This document shows, in pieces, positions 20,938 to 31,200 of a DNA stretch of 64,000 nucleotides. Position numbers and translations under genes: made by a program. The notes below the pieces were generated by a model. The model saw nothing but the letters and a program-made list of their open reading frames with translations. It made no database searches and was not told where the DNA came from. How positions within the stretch are numbered: the stretch's first letter is position 1; each line of letters opens with the position of its first letter. This DNA comes from Microglena sp. YARC (taxonomy: Eukaryota; Chlorophyta; Chlorophyceae; Chlamydomonadales; Chlamydomonadaceae): assembly GCA_022414725.1 (NCBI GenBank), contig CM039463.1, positions 52,529,405 to 52,593,404 of the forward strand. Reading direction: 5' to 3'.

Positions 20938-21924
20938 TTAGACGCCTCCTGTCTGGACTGGTCTTCTTGGGGGTCTTCTTGTCGTCAGGATCCTTGTCAT
21001 TCCTGATCTGTTCTTGGGAGGTGACTTAGATCCATGGTCAGCTTCATCTGAGTCTGCTGGCCTGAAAGCCAGATCAGTGTCCTCACTGGTGCAGTCTCTG
21101 GAGCTATGGCCTATTCCCCCACAGTTCCAGCAGGTCATCTTCTTGTAGGAGATGGTCCTGTCTCTGAATGGGAGGTGCTTGCTGTTGAAGGGCTTTCTGG
21201 CCCTGTAGGCTGCAGCTGCCATCTCAGCCTCTTCAGGAGATGGTGCAGGGTCAACTTGCTTCACTAAGCACCAGTTGAAGAGGGCACTTTGGAGCATGGA
21301 AAAGGTGGTAATAGCAGTGGGGTTGAACTGATTGATGTAACCATCATATTCAGAGCGGGAGTTCAGTCCCTTGACAATGAGGTTCAGGAAGGTGCTGGTA
21401 GAGACGATGTGGAGGCCTTGTATCTTGGGAATCTGGGAGTACAGATCAGCTGCCCTGGAGAGGTAAGTCTGCAGGGATTCAGTAGAGGTCATACGTAATC
21501 CCATTATGGCAGTCAGGGTGGTATGCTCTAGCCTGCTGCCTTCCTCAGAGTACAGGGCATTTAGAAACCTGAAGGCTCTAGTGGCCATATCTGTGTTGGC
21601 ATGAATGGCCTGCTGGATGCCATCTGATACATGATCTATGATGACCTTAAAGGCCTTGTTGTTCTTCCAGGTGGAGATCCTGTTGGGGACACCAATCCTA
21701 GGGGCAGCCGGAGCAGCCGGGTCAGCAGCCGCAACAGGAGGGTAACTAACGTCATCAGCAGGGTAACCATCAGAGTCATTAGGCTCGCCAGCGACCACCG
21801 CTTGTTGGCAGTCGAAAGCAATGGCAATGGTATCCCTATCTGATTTGAGGGCGAGGAGGATATTCTGCCTGGCGCTGCGCCAGTTGTAGAGGTTGTTACC
21901 GGTGCATATTTTGGGAGGTTGCAT
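20938..21924 (-). CDS. Element 2 Gag with CCHC zinc knuckle
   Basis: 328 aa. The N-terminal part resembles UBN2/DUF4219-type Copia Gag, with TWKNNKAFKVIIDHVSDGIQ and AYRFLNALYSEEGSRLEHTT-like helices (seen as AFRFLNALYSEEG). Near the C-terminus CWNCGGIGHSSRDC is a C-x2-C-x4-H-x4-C nucleic-acid-binding knuckle. The last about 15 residues read as Arg/Pro-rich out-of-frame sequence. The -1 or +1 frame at the same place reads as a plausible Lys/Asp-rich linker into the protease, so a frameshift lies at about 21000. Confidence 0.9.
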   Translation of the reverse strand: MQPPKICTGNNLYNWRSARQNILLALKSDRDTIAIAFDCQQAVVAGEPNDSDGYPADDVSYPPVAAADPAAPAAPRIGVPNRISTWKNNKAFKVIIDHVSDGIQQAIHANTDMATRAFRFLNALYSEEGSRLEHTTLTAIMGLRMTSTESLQTYLSRAADLYSQIPKIQGLHIVSTSTFLNLIVKGLNSRSEYDGYINQFNPTAITTFSMLQSALFNWCLVKQVDPAPSPEEAEMAAAAYRARKPFNSKHLPFRDRTISYKKMTCWNCGGIGHSSRDCTSEDTDLAFRPADSDEADHGSKSPPKNRSGMTRILTTRRPPRRPVQTGGV

Positions 21925-22430
21925 TGTGAGGTCTTCTGTGTAGGAGTCTTGGCGTTGTAGGTCGGAGTGTTGGGAGAGGGGGAGTTACGAGGGCGGGGCA
22001 GGGGAAGAGGGGATGGAGTGTGTGTGGGAATCGGCGATCCAAAGGGATCCAGCGGATTACCGGGGGGTGAACGTTGCCAAGCGGCAATGCTCGACGACAG
22101 AAGCTTCTCTTAAGCTGGAGGCGTAGACAAATTGATCGTCTGAGATCAATACAGCACTGTGTGGGTCTCGGTGAGGGCGTCGTCCTATACTCACTTCATA
22201 GATTTCGGTGACTTGTGGTCGCTCTTGCTTGCTCCAGTCGTAGGACGCAGTGGCAGATCCAAGGATTCTTGGTAGGAAGCGGCAGGCGGAGCAGCGGGAA
22301 GTAGGATCCGCACAGGGAGTCCAGGTGCTTAGTTAAAACTCGGGCCTTCGACAAGTCAGAGGGGAACTGAATCCGAACGTGGAAATCAGCGGCTGTTCTT
22401 CGTTAGCGTCTAAAGATGGCGCACATAACC
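21925..22430 (-). other. Element 2 5' leader with primer-binding site
   Basis: No gene. On the minus strand GGTTATGTGCGCC directly follows the 5' LTR, parallel to GGTTATCGCTC in element 1. Confidence 0.6.
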
Positions 22431-22658
22431 TGTTAATGTAAGATTGCTACAACGGCATAGGCTCGATAAAGGAGAAGATGCTATTAAGCGCAACAGGCGC
22501 AATCATATAGAATAGAGATGTGTACTGCAGGGTACTGCATTCACGTGCAGGCCACAGCTAGCCTGAGGCCTGGCGGCAGGCAACACGGTACCAGGAGGGA
22601 AAGGTACCGGTGTGCATTATGCCGACTCAGAGACTGATATATAAATCAGTCAATAACA
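22431..22658 (-). repeat. 5' LTR of element 2 (minus-strand orientation)
   Basis: 228 bp. Pairs with 17892-18119. Confidence 0.95.
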
Positions 22659-22663
22659 ATGCA
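22659..22663. repeat. Target-site duplication ATGCA, right
   Basis: Pairs with 17887-17891. Confidence 0.9.
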
Positions 22664-24021
22664 TGGTCCATACGCATTCATTCAATATCTGTTGCTTGTC
22701 AGCGAAGCCCGGCACTGATCGAAGGGAACAGACACAAAGAACAATAACAGTGTATGAGGAAGAAACTTGAGAGGACAGCCACCCGGATGGTGGCAGGGTA
22801 TAGCCGGACGGTATGATAGCCCGGTATAGCAGACAGTAATGAGACAGAAACAACAGACAGCTATCGCTGACATTGCTGACTGCAGTGAACTCCCCTGGAC
22901 CTGCTGCATCTTTCTGCATACTCAGAATGCCCCAAAACAAAAAACTCAGCATCCTGGGCCTGTCAGCACTGACCTCTTCAGAGCCTTGGTTTTGATGAAT
23001 GGCCACACTGGTGTGGGGAAAGGGTAAAGGGGGTGAATACCTTCCAGGCACAACAAACCCAGAGGCATTGGGCCCAGGGAGCACACTTATAGGTGCCTTG
23101 GAGTGAAGTATGAAAAAGCGCGGCGTCGGTGTGCTTATAGTCCATATAAACAAAAACAAAAAGAGCAAGGAAGACTTGAATTTTTCAACTAGCATTTCTC
23201 CACACTGTTGGTGTGCCTGAACTTCAATTGCATAAAAAAGGTGCCAGGAAGGCATCACATGGGTGGATGAGATGCTGGGATGTGGTAAAAGCTGCGATAC
23301 CAAAGTGCGACAGCCTGGGGCTGGAAAATTTGTCAGCAAGCTTGATTGCAGCCCCACCTATGGGACTTTTGCCAAACTTTTTTCTCCTCATTGAATAATT
23401 GGATGCAACTCAATGGTGGGTGCCTGTAAACACCATTGGTTGCCCCCCACCCCAATGGGACAGCCTGAGCACTACAAGCCTCCTTCCTGATGAGTGGTGC
23501 CGAGCTGCAGAATGTGGAGAAGCTTTTTGACAGTTGGGTCCCAATGTGCAAAGATCCAAAGCCCTCAGGAGCTCAAACCACAAAAAAAGATGCTGGAAAG
23601 CTCCTGATTCATAGCCCCTGAAAAGATATTCAGCTTCCAATATTACCACCACCAGCCACCACCAGGAGCAGTAAGGGTGAGAGCAGCACTAACAGCTTGC
23701 TAATCAGGGGGTGGTGGTGCTGCTGCTGAAGGCTTCAAAATCTGGAGCTCGTGTTTTTGGATATTCAGATCCCTCAGGAGGATGCACCCCTCTTATACGG
23801 ACATGCTGTGCAAGGTATTTCTGGAAGACCCCCAGCTCTGCTGCCTGAGACGCAGCCAATTGTGTAGCCCGCATCCCTTCCTTCTGGTCAACGGACCCTC
23901 CCCACGTTGCATCCTGCGACGCAACGGACTCTTCGACGATGCGTCTGCGACGGAGGACGCAGCGTCCTATACAACCCTGATGCTGTGATAGGTAGTGCTT
24001 GAACTTGAATTTGGTTACATA
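22664..24021. other. Intergenic, no supported gene
   Basis: Open frames of 60-235 codons occur on the minus strand, but they have no recognisable domain, and the longest runs into the LTR. Nothing else is recognised. Confidence 0.4.
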
Positions 24022-24311
24022 CCGTATGCGCCTAAGAAAATGGCGGTCAATAGGGTTGGCGGAAAATCCCCAAAACGGCTGAAATAATTTTACGCCATTC
24101 AAGTTGGCGGATTTTTCGAAACTGGGGTGCTCTATAAATTAGCTCTAGTAACATATTGGCGGAATCCTTTGAAATTGTTTTCTTTCCATTCAAACCAGAT
24201 TCAGTTGTGAGTCAAAAGGAAACACAGAGCAGCCCAGAGTTGGATGCAAATAAATGTAACAATCGAATTTGGGGTCAGGTACTCAGGCGTGGTAGAAATT
24301 GAAATTTAAAT

Positions 24312-25160
24312 TTAAATTGTTACCGCCCCTCCATGGGTAGTGACTTCGGTACATCAGGCGTACTGCCGGGCGAGCAAAACGGGCGCGCCAAACGGGTGCG
24401 CCAAACGGAGGCGCCAAACGGATGCGCTAAGAAACCTAAGGGTTCGCCCTACAAAGTGCATTTAGACCGCACCAACTGATGTTTGCCAACGGCAGGCAGC
24501 TCGATAAACTCGCAAATACAGTCAACCATTCTCCGACTCGAAGCAAATTTCAGACAAGATATATCTTCAGTCACGTCACCTCGTCTTCCAGGTAGATTTA
24601 AGTCAAACTGCGCCCCGAACCACTTGACGTTGGGATTCGACAGTCAAGTCATCCCGAAGGAGACTGCCTAGTCACAGGCGGAGGGTGCACAGCCCCAGTT
24701 TATAAGGTAACGCGCAACTGTGTACCAAAGCGCGTTAAACGAGACTCACGTTCCGCAAGAATAGCCACGAGGACAGCAACAAGGTTACGCAAATCGCACA
24801 CCAAGCAACCCTAGCTCCCCATCCCCAGCAGATCCCCATACCTAACACGAGGGCAGAAACAAGATTACACACACCGCGCACAGCACACAAAACAACCCTA
24901 GTTACCGCCCCTCCATGGTTACAGCGGACCTACCCATTACCATCCCTAGCCACCAGCGGATCCCTTGGTCCAATTGGTCCAATCCAACACAAGGGCGGTC
25001 ACGCCCTTGTTACATCCGTGCGGGGGGCCATCAAAACGTATGTGGGGAGGCGCACGCTGTTAATCGTCTCCGATTTGGTCGCAGACCCCGAAACCGTTGA
25101 AAAAAGTGGAAAAAAGTGTCAGGGGGCTGAGATATGGGGGGGTCCCAAAGGGGGGGGGGG
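24312..25160. repeat. Duplicated GTTACCGCCCCTCCATGG block and G tract in the TIR element
   Basis: GTTACCGCCCCTCCATGG is found at 24320 and 24901. A CGCACACC-rich segment lies between. A G tract (about 25149-25174) follows. No gene. Confidence 0.6.
24365..24430. repeat. Four 15-16-bp repeats AAACGGRNGCGCC
   Basis: CAAAACGGGCGCGCC, AAACGGGTGCGCC, AAACGGAGGCGCC and AAACGGATGCGC follow one another near the left end of the TIR element. Such subterminal repeats often bind transposase. Confidence 0.75.
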
Positions 25161-25438
25161 GGGGGGGGGGGGGGTCGAGGCCGATCTCAAAATTTCTTCA
25201 CAACTTCTTCGTCTGTGGCCCGAATCGAACGTGCAGCACACCATCGAAAACGCCTCGACGAAAGCGTTACGAATCTTCAATCGTTGCTCGATTAGACCCA
25301 GGGTGTAATTAAGTGGATGTACTGGAAGGTACATCCAGTCTGGACGCCAACCAGAATTTCACTACCAGAGCCGACGAGTTCCCGACTTAGCAGTTGGAAG
25401 CTTAAGCAGCAGGAATCCGCGCTTGCTTACAGCAACGG

Positions 25439-25768
25439 ATGAAAAGAAAGGTCAAGGTCAAGGCCAGGGCTGAGGCCGAGGCCAGGGCTGAGGCCGAGGC
25501 CAGAGCTGAGGTCGAGGCTAGAGCAGCCCAGGCCAAATCGCCCACAACTCGAGCCGAGGCGCCTTCCGCACCCGATCCCTTGATGACAACTTGCAACATC
25601 TGCAATGCCGTGGTCCAGTGCCCTCCCAGCAACAAGGCAAGCCTTAAGTCGCACCAGGCCAGCAAGCAGTGCATGGCAGCCAAGGCGTCCAAGTCAGGCA
25701 TTTTCCTCCTCTCCAAGTTCTTTAAGCCACTATCTGGTGTTCCACCAAACTTGCTGTCACATAGTTGA
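25439..25768 (+). CDS. Small zinc-finger-like ORF within the TIR element (109 aa)
   Basis: An N-terminal Ala/Glu/Arg/Lys repeat (ARAEAEARAEAEARAEVEAR, helical, from a 12-bp tandem repeat) precedes TCNICNAVVQCP and LKSHQASKQCM. The C-x2-C and H-x5-C spacing resembles a C2HC or BED-like finger. The opposite strand is also open over the same bases. The fragment may be the DNA-binding end of a lost transposase or a chance frame. Confidence 0.4.
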   Translation: MKRKVKVKARAEAEARAEAEARAEVEARAAQAKSPTTRAEAPSAPDPLMTTCNICNAVVQCPPSNKASLKSHQASKQCMAAKASKSGIFLLSKFFKPLSGVPPNLLSHS

Positions 25769-26159
25769 GAATGATAGGGACAAAAACAAAACTGGCTTCC
25801 AGCCAAAGCCCCAATCAGTATAGGGGCCGAATATCAAGAGCCTAGCCATAAGCGCAAATGTAGCTGAACTTTAACTGGATCAGGCTAGACAACTAGTGTA
25901 CTTCATGCGGGTGTCGGGTCGATGGAGGGGTGTTTCACTGCCTAAGACCCCTTTGGCCCCACACCGTTGTATCTCATGAGACTCCTCTGACCGGCCTCTG
26001 ACTGATGTTATTTATGAACTACACTTTGTAAAAATGTAAATGCAGATGAAACTCACTAGTTGCAGCTGAGTTGTAGCTTACCTATTATTTCCGGAGTTAC
26101 TTTCGTGTGTGTGTGGGTGGGGGGAGTTGTGACAGGGTGGTGGTGGGGCAGGGGTCGCT

Positions 26160-27005
26160 TATACACTTATACATAAGCCAAACCAAGTTTTAAGATGACT
26201 AACTGATAGAGCTCGACGCGAGGGTTAGTATGCACCTAACTTTCATTGCATAATTATTATTGGTGAGAAAGATATTGGCCTTTTAAGCCAATGGGGGGGG
26301 GGGGTAAGGGCAAAAAAAAACTTCATAGCGTGTGTGTCTAAAAAATACTTCTTGATGGCCCCCTGCATCCGTGTAATACCGTTACTCACAGGACGTGAAG
26401 TTAAGGACACCATAGCATAAGCCGGAGCTAGCTATAGTCACCGTAGGCCACCTCATTAAAAAGAATCACCACCGATGCCTGACACCGTCAGGCACCGTGG
26501 GCACATCATGCCAGTGCAGCTTAATACGGGGGGTTTTCACCCCGGTTGGGAAGCACCAACACAATGCAGCTGGCAAGGACAAAAACTGAGGGGGGGCACG
26601 GTCTGTGTGCTAGTCCCCGGGTATCGACCCGGGGTGTGTTTCCATGAAACGTCTGCACTGTAAAATAAGGCGTGGTAGATTTTTTATACCAACTAGGTAT
26701 ATTATGCCAGCAAACAATAAGCCTCAGGGCCAATCGACTATGCGATTCAAACCAGGCTCAGATAGAAGCCCAGAGTTGAATGAAAACAAAGGTAGCAACG
26801 GTGTTCGGTGGTATGATGGTCGTTTGACTATAATTTGAACCTTGGGGGTGTTACAGCAGTACACTGTATTGAAGTGAACCCCGCCACAATGTTGACGGAT
26901 GGCCCTAGTCCCAGAGGCTCCCTGTTTTGGCCCAGGCGCCAAGCCCCACCAGAATTGGCGGGACCCATCCGCCAAATCATACGCCATTTTCTTGGGCGCA
27001 TATGG
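26160..27005. other. Right part of the TIR element, no gene
   Basis: Contains a perfect 8-bp stem-loop CCCCGGGT-ATCG-ACCCGGGG at about 26616-26635. A segment around 26740-26810 (TTCAAACCAG, AGCCCAGAGTT) repeats one at about 24195-24260 in direct orientation. Confidence 0.5.
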
Positions 27006-27289
27006 TAACCCCCGCCGTCTTCGATAGTAAAATTAATAACCAAGGGAAATTCTAAACGTGATCAAAACAATCCAGATTCGGGAGTACTAGTTGTGACTGA
27101 GGCGATTGTGTGGCGATAACAATGTTATGAAACGTACTCAAGAACAGAAAGACACCGAATCCCCTACTACTACTATTAAATACCTTATTAGGAGGCGAGA
27201 GGTTGAGGGGGGGCAGCCCATTTGATTTCACTGAGGGCAGCCACCAACCCACTACTACAGGACTATTAATATCATTCGTTTACTATTTT
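27006..27289. other. purF downstream flank, no gene
   Basis: A block GAGGCGAGAGGTTGAGGGGG at about 27190 recurs near 29540 and 31190 in the purF intron. Nothing else is recognised. Confidence 0.4.
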
Positions 27290-28128
27290 CAATGGTGATG
27301 TACTCCATGCGCCCCATATCCGGGCCAGCACTCTCCAACATGGTGATGTGTACCTCAGTCTGCACTTGGTCCTTGTACCTTGGTCCTTGTACCTCAGTCT
27401 GCACTTGCAAAAAGGTTAACATAGAAGAAGCAATCTCCTACATCTCTCCAGACTTTGTGTTTCCACGACCCCGCCGCCGGTCTGCAATTTGAAAAGCTTC
27501 ACTTAGAAGAAGCGGTCTCCACCTCCTTCCCAGACTTCGTGCGACCCATACCCCAACCAACTCCCAACCGTCTACAACCACTGTCTCTAACCCCCTCCTG
27601 CTCAAGAGCGGTGATGTACTCCTCGTCAATGCCTCCGGCAACGTAGTTCCCGTCGAAAAAGATTCACGCAGTTGAATAATCAAAGCGGTCTCCACCTCCT
27701 TCCCAGATTTCGTGCGCAGATTTGGTTCCCACGACCCCGGCCTGAACTCTCCAGAGCGCTGATTTACTCATCGTCACTGCCTACGGTCAACCAACTCCCA
27801 ACCGTCTTCAACCACCTCCCCCTCCATACTGCTCCAGAGCGCAGATTTACTCCTCGTCAATACCTCCGGTCACGTAGTTCTCGCCGAAAAAGATTCACGT
27901 AGTTGAAGCGGTCTCCTCCTTCCTCCCAGATTTCGTGCGCCCACTACCCCCCGCACTACCCCGGCCTGCACTAGCCTGCACTGTCCAGAGCGCTGAATTA
28001 CTCCTCGCCACTGCCTCCGGTCAACCAACTCCCAACCGTCTCAAACCACCTCCCCCACCAGACTGCTTCAGAGCGCTTATTTACTCCTCGTCACTGCCTC
28101 CGGTCACGTTGTTCCCGTCGAAATAGAT
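27290..28128 (-). repeat. Tandem decayed copies of the purF terminal exon, beyond its stop codon
   Basis: Four to five units repeat the minus-strand blocks TTCGACGGTAACTACGT, GACGAGGAGTACATCACC and the C-terminal tail of the real exon at 28129-28295. Examples start near 28125, 27890, 27665 and 27345. They carry in-frame stops and substitutions and cannot extend the protein. Confidence 0.9.
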
Positions 28129-28295
28129 TCACGCGGTTGAAGCGTTCTCCTCCTTCCTCCCAGATTTCGTGCGCCCACTACCCCGGCCTGCAGACTCCAA
28201 CATGGTGATGTACTCCTCGTCAATGTCTCCGGTCACGTAGTTACCGTCGAAGCATGAGGCATCAAAGGTCTCAATTGCAGGATTCATCTCTTTCC
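28129..28295 (-). CDS. purF: purF exon 9 (terminal)
   Basis: Acceptor ATCGGCAG; residues 543-596 and TGA. It contains [20 protein letters not shown], equivalent to the FNGVYVTKDVD segment of the E. coli enzyme, then a basic tail. Confidence 0.95.
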
Positions 28296-31200
28296 CTGCC
28301 GATTGTTGGTGTTGTTTGGTGTTCAGTTGGTGTTGTTTGGTGTTCAGTTGGGTTGTTTAGTGTTCAGTTGGGGTTGTTTGGTGTTCAGTTGGGGTTGTTC
28401 GGTGTTCAGTTGGGGTTGTTTGGCGTTCGGTTGGGGTTGGTTGGGGTTCAGCCGGGGTTGGTTGGGGTTCAGTTTGTCAGAGGTGTTTTGTTTTACCCCC
28501 TCCTGACATCATGGTTGGCCAAGTCCCTTTAGCCTATGTGGCTACCCTTGGACAGTTGGACTGAAACAGCATACATTCAAATAGGCAGAACAGTACAAGG
28601 TGAACAGTGAAACGCGAGCCTAACACAAAATAGTGAACTAACAACATACATAAAACATAGCTTTTCTTCTCACCTACCAGCAGCAGTTTCTAGTCAGCTC
28701 CCTGAGCAAGCCACTGGGCCAAGCCCCAAGATGTCAACAGAACTGTGGCTTGTTCCGGCGCCTTTTCGTGCTTGAAAATTTGTTTTTCGACAAGGTACAA
28801 CGACCTGGGTCTCAAAAAACATTTCGTCAAGGTACATGGACCAGTGCCTCAAAAAGTTGTTTTTCGACCAGGGTACAACGACCAGGGTACTACTTCTTGC
28901 CAAATTGGTCAGCGCTTAAAGCGCACAAACGTCAAATTGGTCAGCGCTTTTTCGTGCAAAAAGCGCAAAAACTGTGCGCTGCGCCCACAGGGGGTTGAAA
29001 ATACTGCACGAAACGCGCAGAGGGGCTCAGAAAGACAGCGCGGCACCACGCTGCCGCGCGCGCTTAGTAGTACCCTGGCAACGACCTGGGTCTCAGGATG
29101 CCGTAATGGGTGGAATTAAAGGAGCCCCAAGGAACAAACACCATACACACATACCTGCAACTAACAACAGCTAACTAACTAACTAACTAACAACTAACTA
29201 ACTCCATTCATACAAACCTGCCGCTATCAAGTCCTTGACAGACTGGTAGATCGGCCCATCAGCGCCCAGACTTCTATGAGATCGTTTGTGTTATTCCTGC
29301 GCTTTTGGTGCTCAACAAGTTTTCCCGCTGTTTTCGCGCTGCTAACACAAATGAGTGAACAAACTCCATTCATACATACCTGCCGCTATCAAGTCCTCTA
29401 CAGACTGATAGATCAGGACATCAGCGCCCTGGGCGCCCTGACGGGTGGAAGTAAAGGAGCCCCAAGGAACACACACCATAGCTAGCTAGCTAACTAACTA
29501 ACTTACTAACTAACTAACTACATCATTAGTAAAATAGTACTTATAACAAGGCATGAGGTTGAGGAGGCCAGCTTGTTTGCTTGCACTGGGGCCAACCGCA
29601 CTTCCACCATTCGTACATACCTGCTGCTAACAGTCCTCAACAGACTGGTACATCAGCCCATCAGCGCTGGGCCTATGGGACTATGGACTATGGACTCCTA
29701 TGGGACTGGGCCTATGGGACTACGGACTCCTATGGGACTGGGCCTATGGGACTATGGACTATGGACTCCTATGGGACTGAGCCTATGGGAATATGGACTC
29801 CTATGGGACTGGAACTATGGGACTGGGCCTATGGGACTATGGACTCCTATGGGACTGGGCCTATGGGACTATGGACTCCTATGGGACTGGGCCTATGGGA
29901 CTATGGACTCCTATGGGACTGGGCCTATGGGACTATGGACTATGGACTCCTATGGGACTGAGCCTATGGGACTATGGACTCCTATGGGACTGGGCCTATG
30001 GGACTATGGACTCCTATGAGACTGGGCCTATGGGACTATGGACTCCTATGGGACTGGGCCTATGGGACTATGGACTCCTATGGGACTGGGCCTATGGGAC
30101 TATGGACTCCTATGGGACTGGGCCTATGGGACTATGGACTCCTATGGGACTGGGCCTATGGGACTATGGACTCCTATGGGACTATGGACTCCTATGGACT
30201 GGGCCTATGGACTATGGGACTGGGCCTATGGACTATGGACTCCTATGGGACTGGGCCTATGGACTATGGACTCCTATGGGACTGGGCCTATGGGACTATG
30301 GACTCCTATGGGACTGGGCCTATGGACTATGGGACTATGGACTCCTATGGGACTGGGCCTATGGGACTATGGACTCCTATGGGACTGGGCCTATGGGACT
30401 ATGGACTCCTATGGGACTGGGCCTATGGGACTATGGACTCCTATGGGACTGGGCCTATGGGACTATGGACTCCTATGGGACTGGGCCTATGGGACTATTG
30501 ACTCCTATGGGACTGGGCCTATGGGACTATGGACTCCTATGGGACTGGGCCTATGGGACTATGGACTCCTATGGGACTGGGGCCTATGGGACTTGGACTC
30601 CTATGGGACTGGGCCTATGGGACTATGGACTCCTATGGGACTGGGCCTATGGGACTTTGGACTCCTATGGGACTGGGCCTATGGGACTATGGACTCCTAT
30701 GGGACTGGGCCTATGGGACTATGGACTCCTATGGGACTGGGCCTATGGGCCTATGGACTCCTATGGGACTGGGCCTATGGGACTATGGACTCCTATGGGA
30801 CTGGGCCTATGGGACTATGGACTCCTATGGGACTGGGCCTATGGGACTTTGGACTCCTATGGGACTGGGCCTATGGGACTATGGACTCCTATGGGACTGG
30901 GCCTATGGGACTTTGGACTCCTATGGGACTGGGCCTGCGTTGTACGTGCTCAACAAGTTTCCGCTGCTTTCGCGCTGCTAACAAAAACGAGTGAACTAAC
31001 AAATGCAGACATACCTGCCGCTATCAAGTCCTCAACAGACTGGTACATCGGCCCATCAGGGCCCAGGACGACGTAATGGGTGGAAGTTAAGGAGCCACAA
31101 GGAACAAACACCATAACTAACTAACTAACTAACTAACTAGCTAATTAACTAAATACATAAATACAATCATTAGTACGCCTTATAACGAGGCGTGAGGTTG

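Larger units (their letters stand above)
17892..22658 (-). mobile_element. Non-autonomous Copia-type LTR retrotransposon (element 2), gag-pro without pol
   Basis: Nearly identical LTRs lie at 17892-18119 and 22431-22658. They start TGTTAATGTAAGATTG and end TCAATAACA (canonical TG...CA). The element is flanked by the 5-bp duplication ATGCA (17887-17891, 22659-22663). On the minus strand the order is LTR, GGTTATGTGCGCC primer site, Gag with a zinc knuckle, a Copia-like protease region, a remnant of the pre-integrase segment, then a 32-residue repeat array in place of integrase and reverse transcriptase. The polypurine tract (18120-18130) abuts the 3' LTR. Two frameshifts separate the coding blocks. 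It must rely on a complete relative for movement. Confidence 0.95.
24022..27005. mobile_element. Candidate 3.0-kb TIR DNA element
   Basis: The left end (24022-24045: CCGTATGCGCC then AAGAAAATGGCG) and the right end (26982-27005) are inverted copies with two visible mismatches, each flanked by TA. Inside are a C2HC-like zinc-finger ORF, subterminal 16-bp repeats and a G tract. Apart from the ends, most of the interior lacks coding features and no DDE transposase is recognised. The TA flanks would fit a Tc1/mariner-type target, but two bases are weak evidence. Confidence 0.5.

Noticed and set aside
22650..23357. 235-codon minus-strand open frame
   Set aside because: No domain recognised, ends inside the LTR of element 2, no splice or repeat context typical of genes here.
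29573..31076. Overlapping plus-strand open frames of 150-430 codons with a 32-residue repeat
   Set aside because: They are the three frames of the 32-bp satellite in a purF intron on the opposite strand; the unit is not a multiple of three, so all frames stay open.
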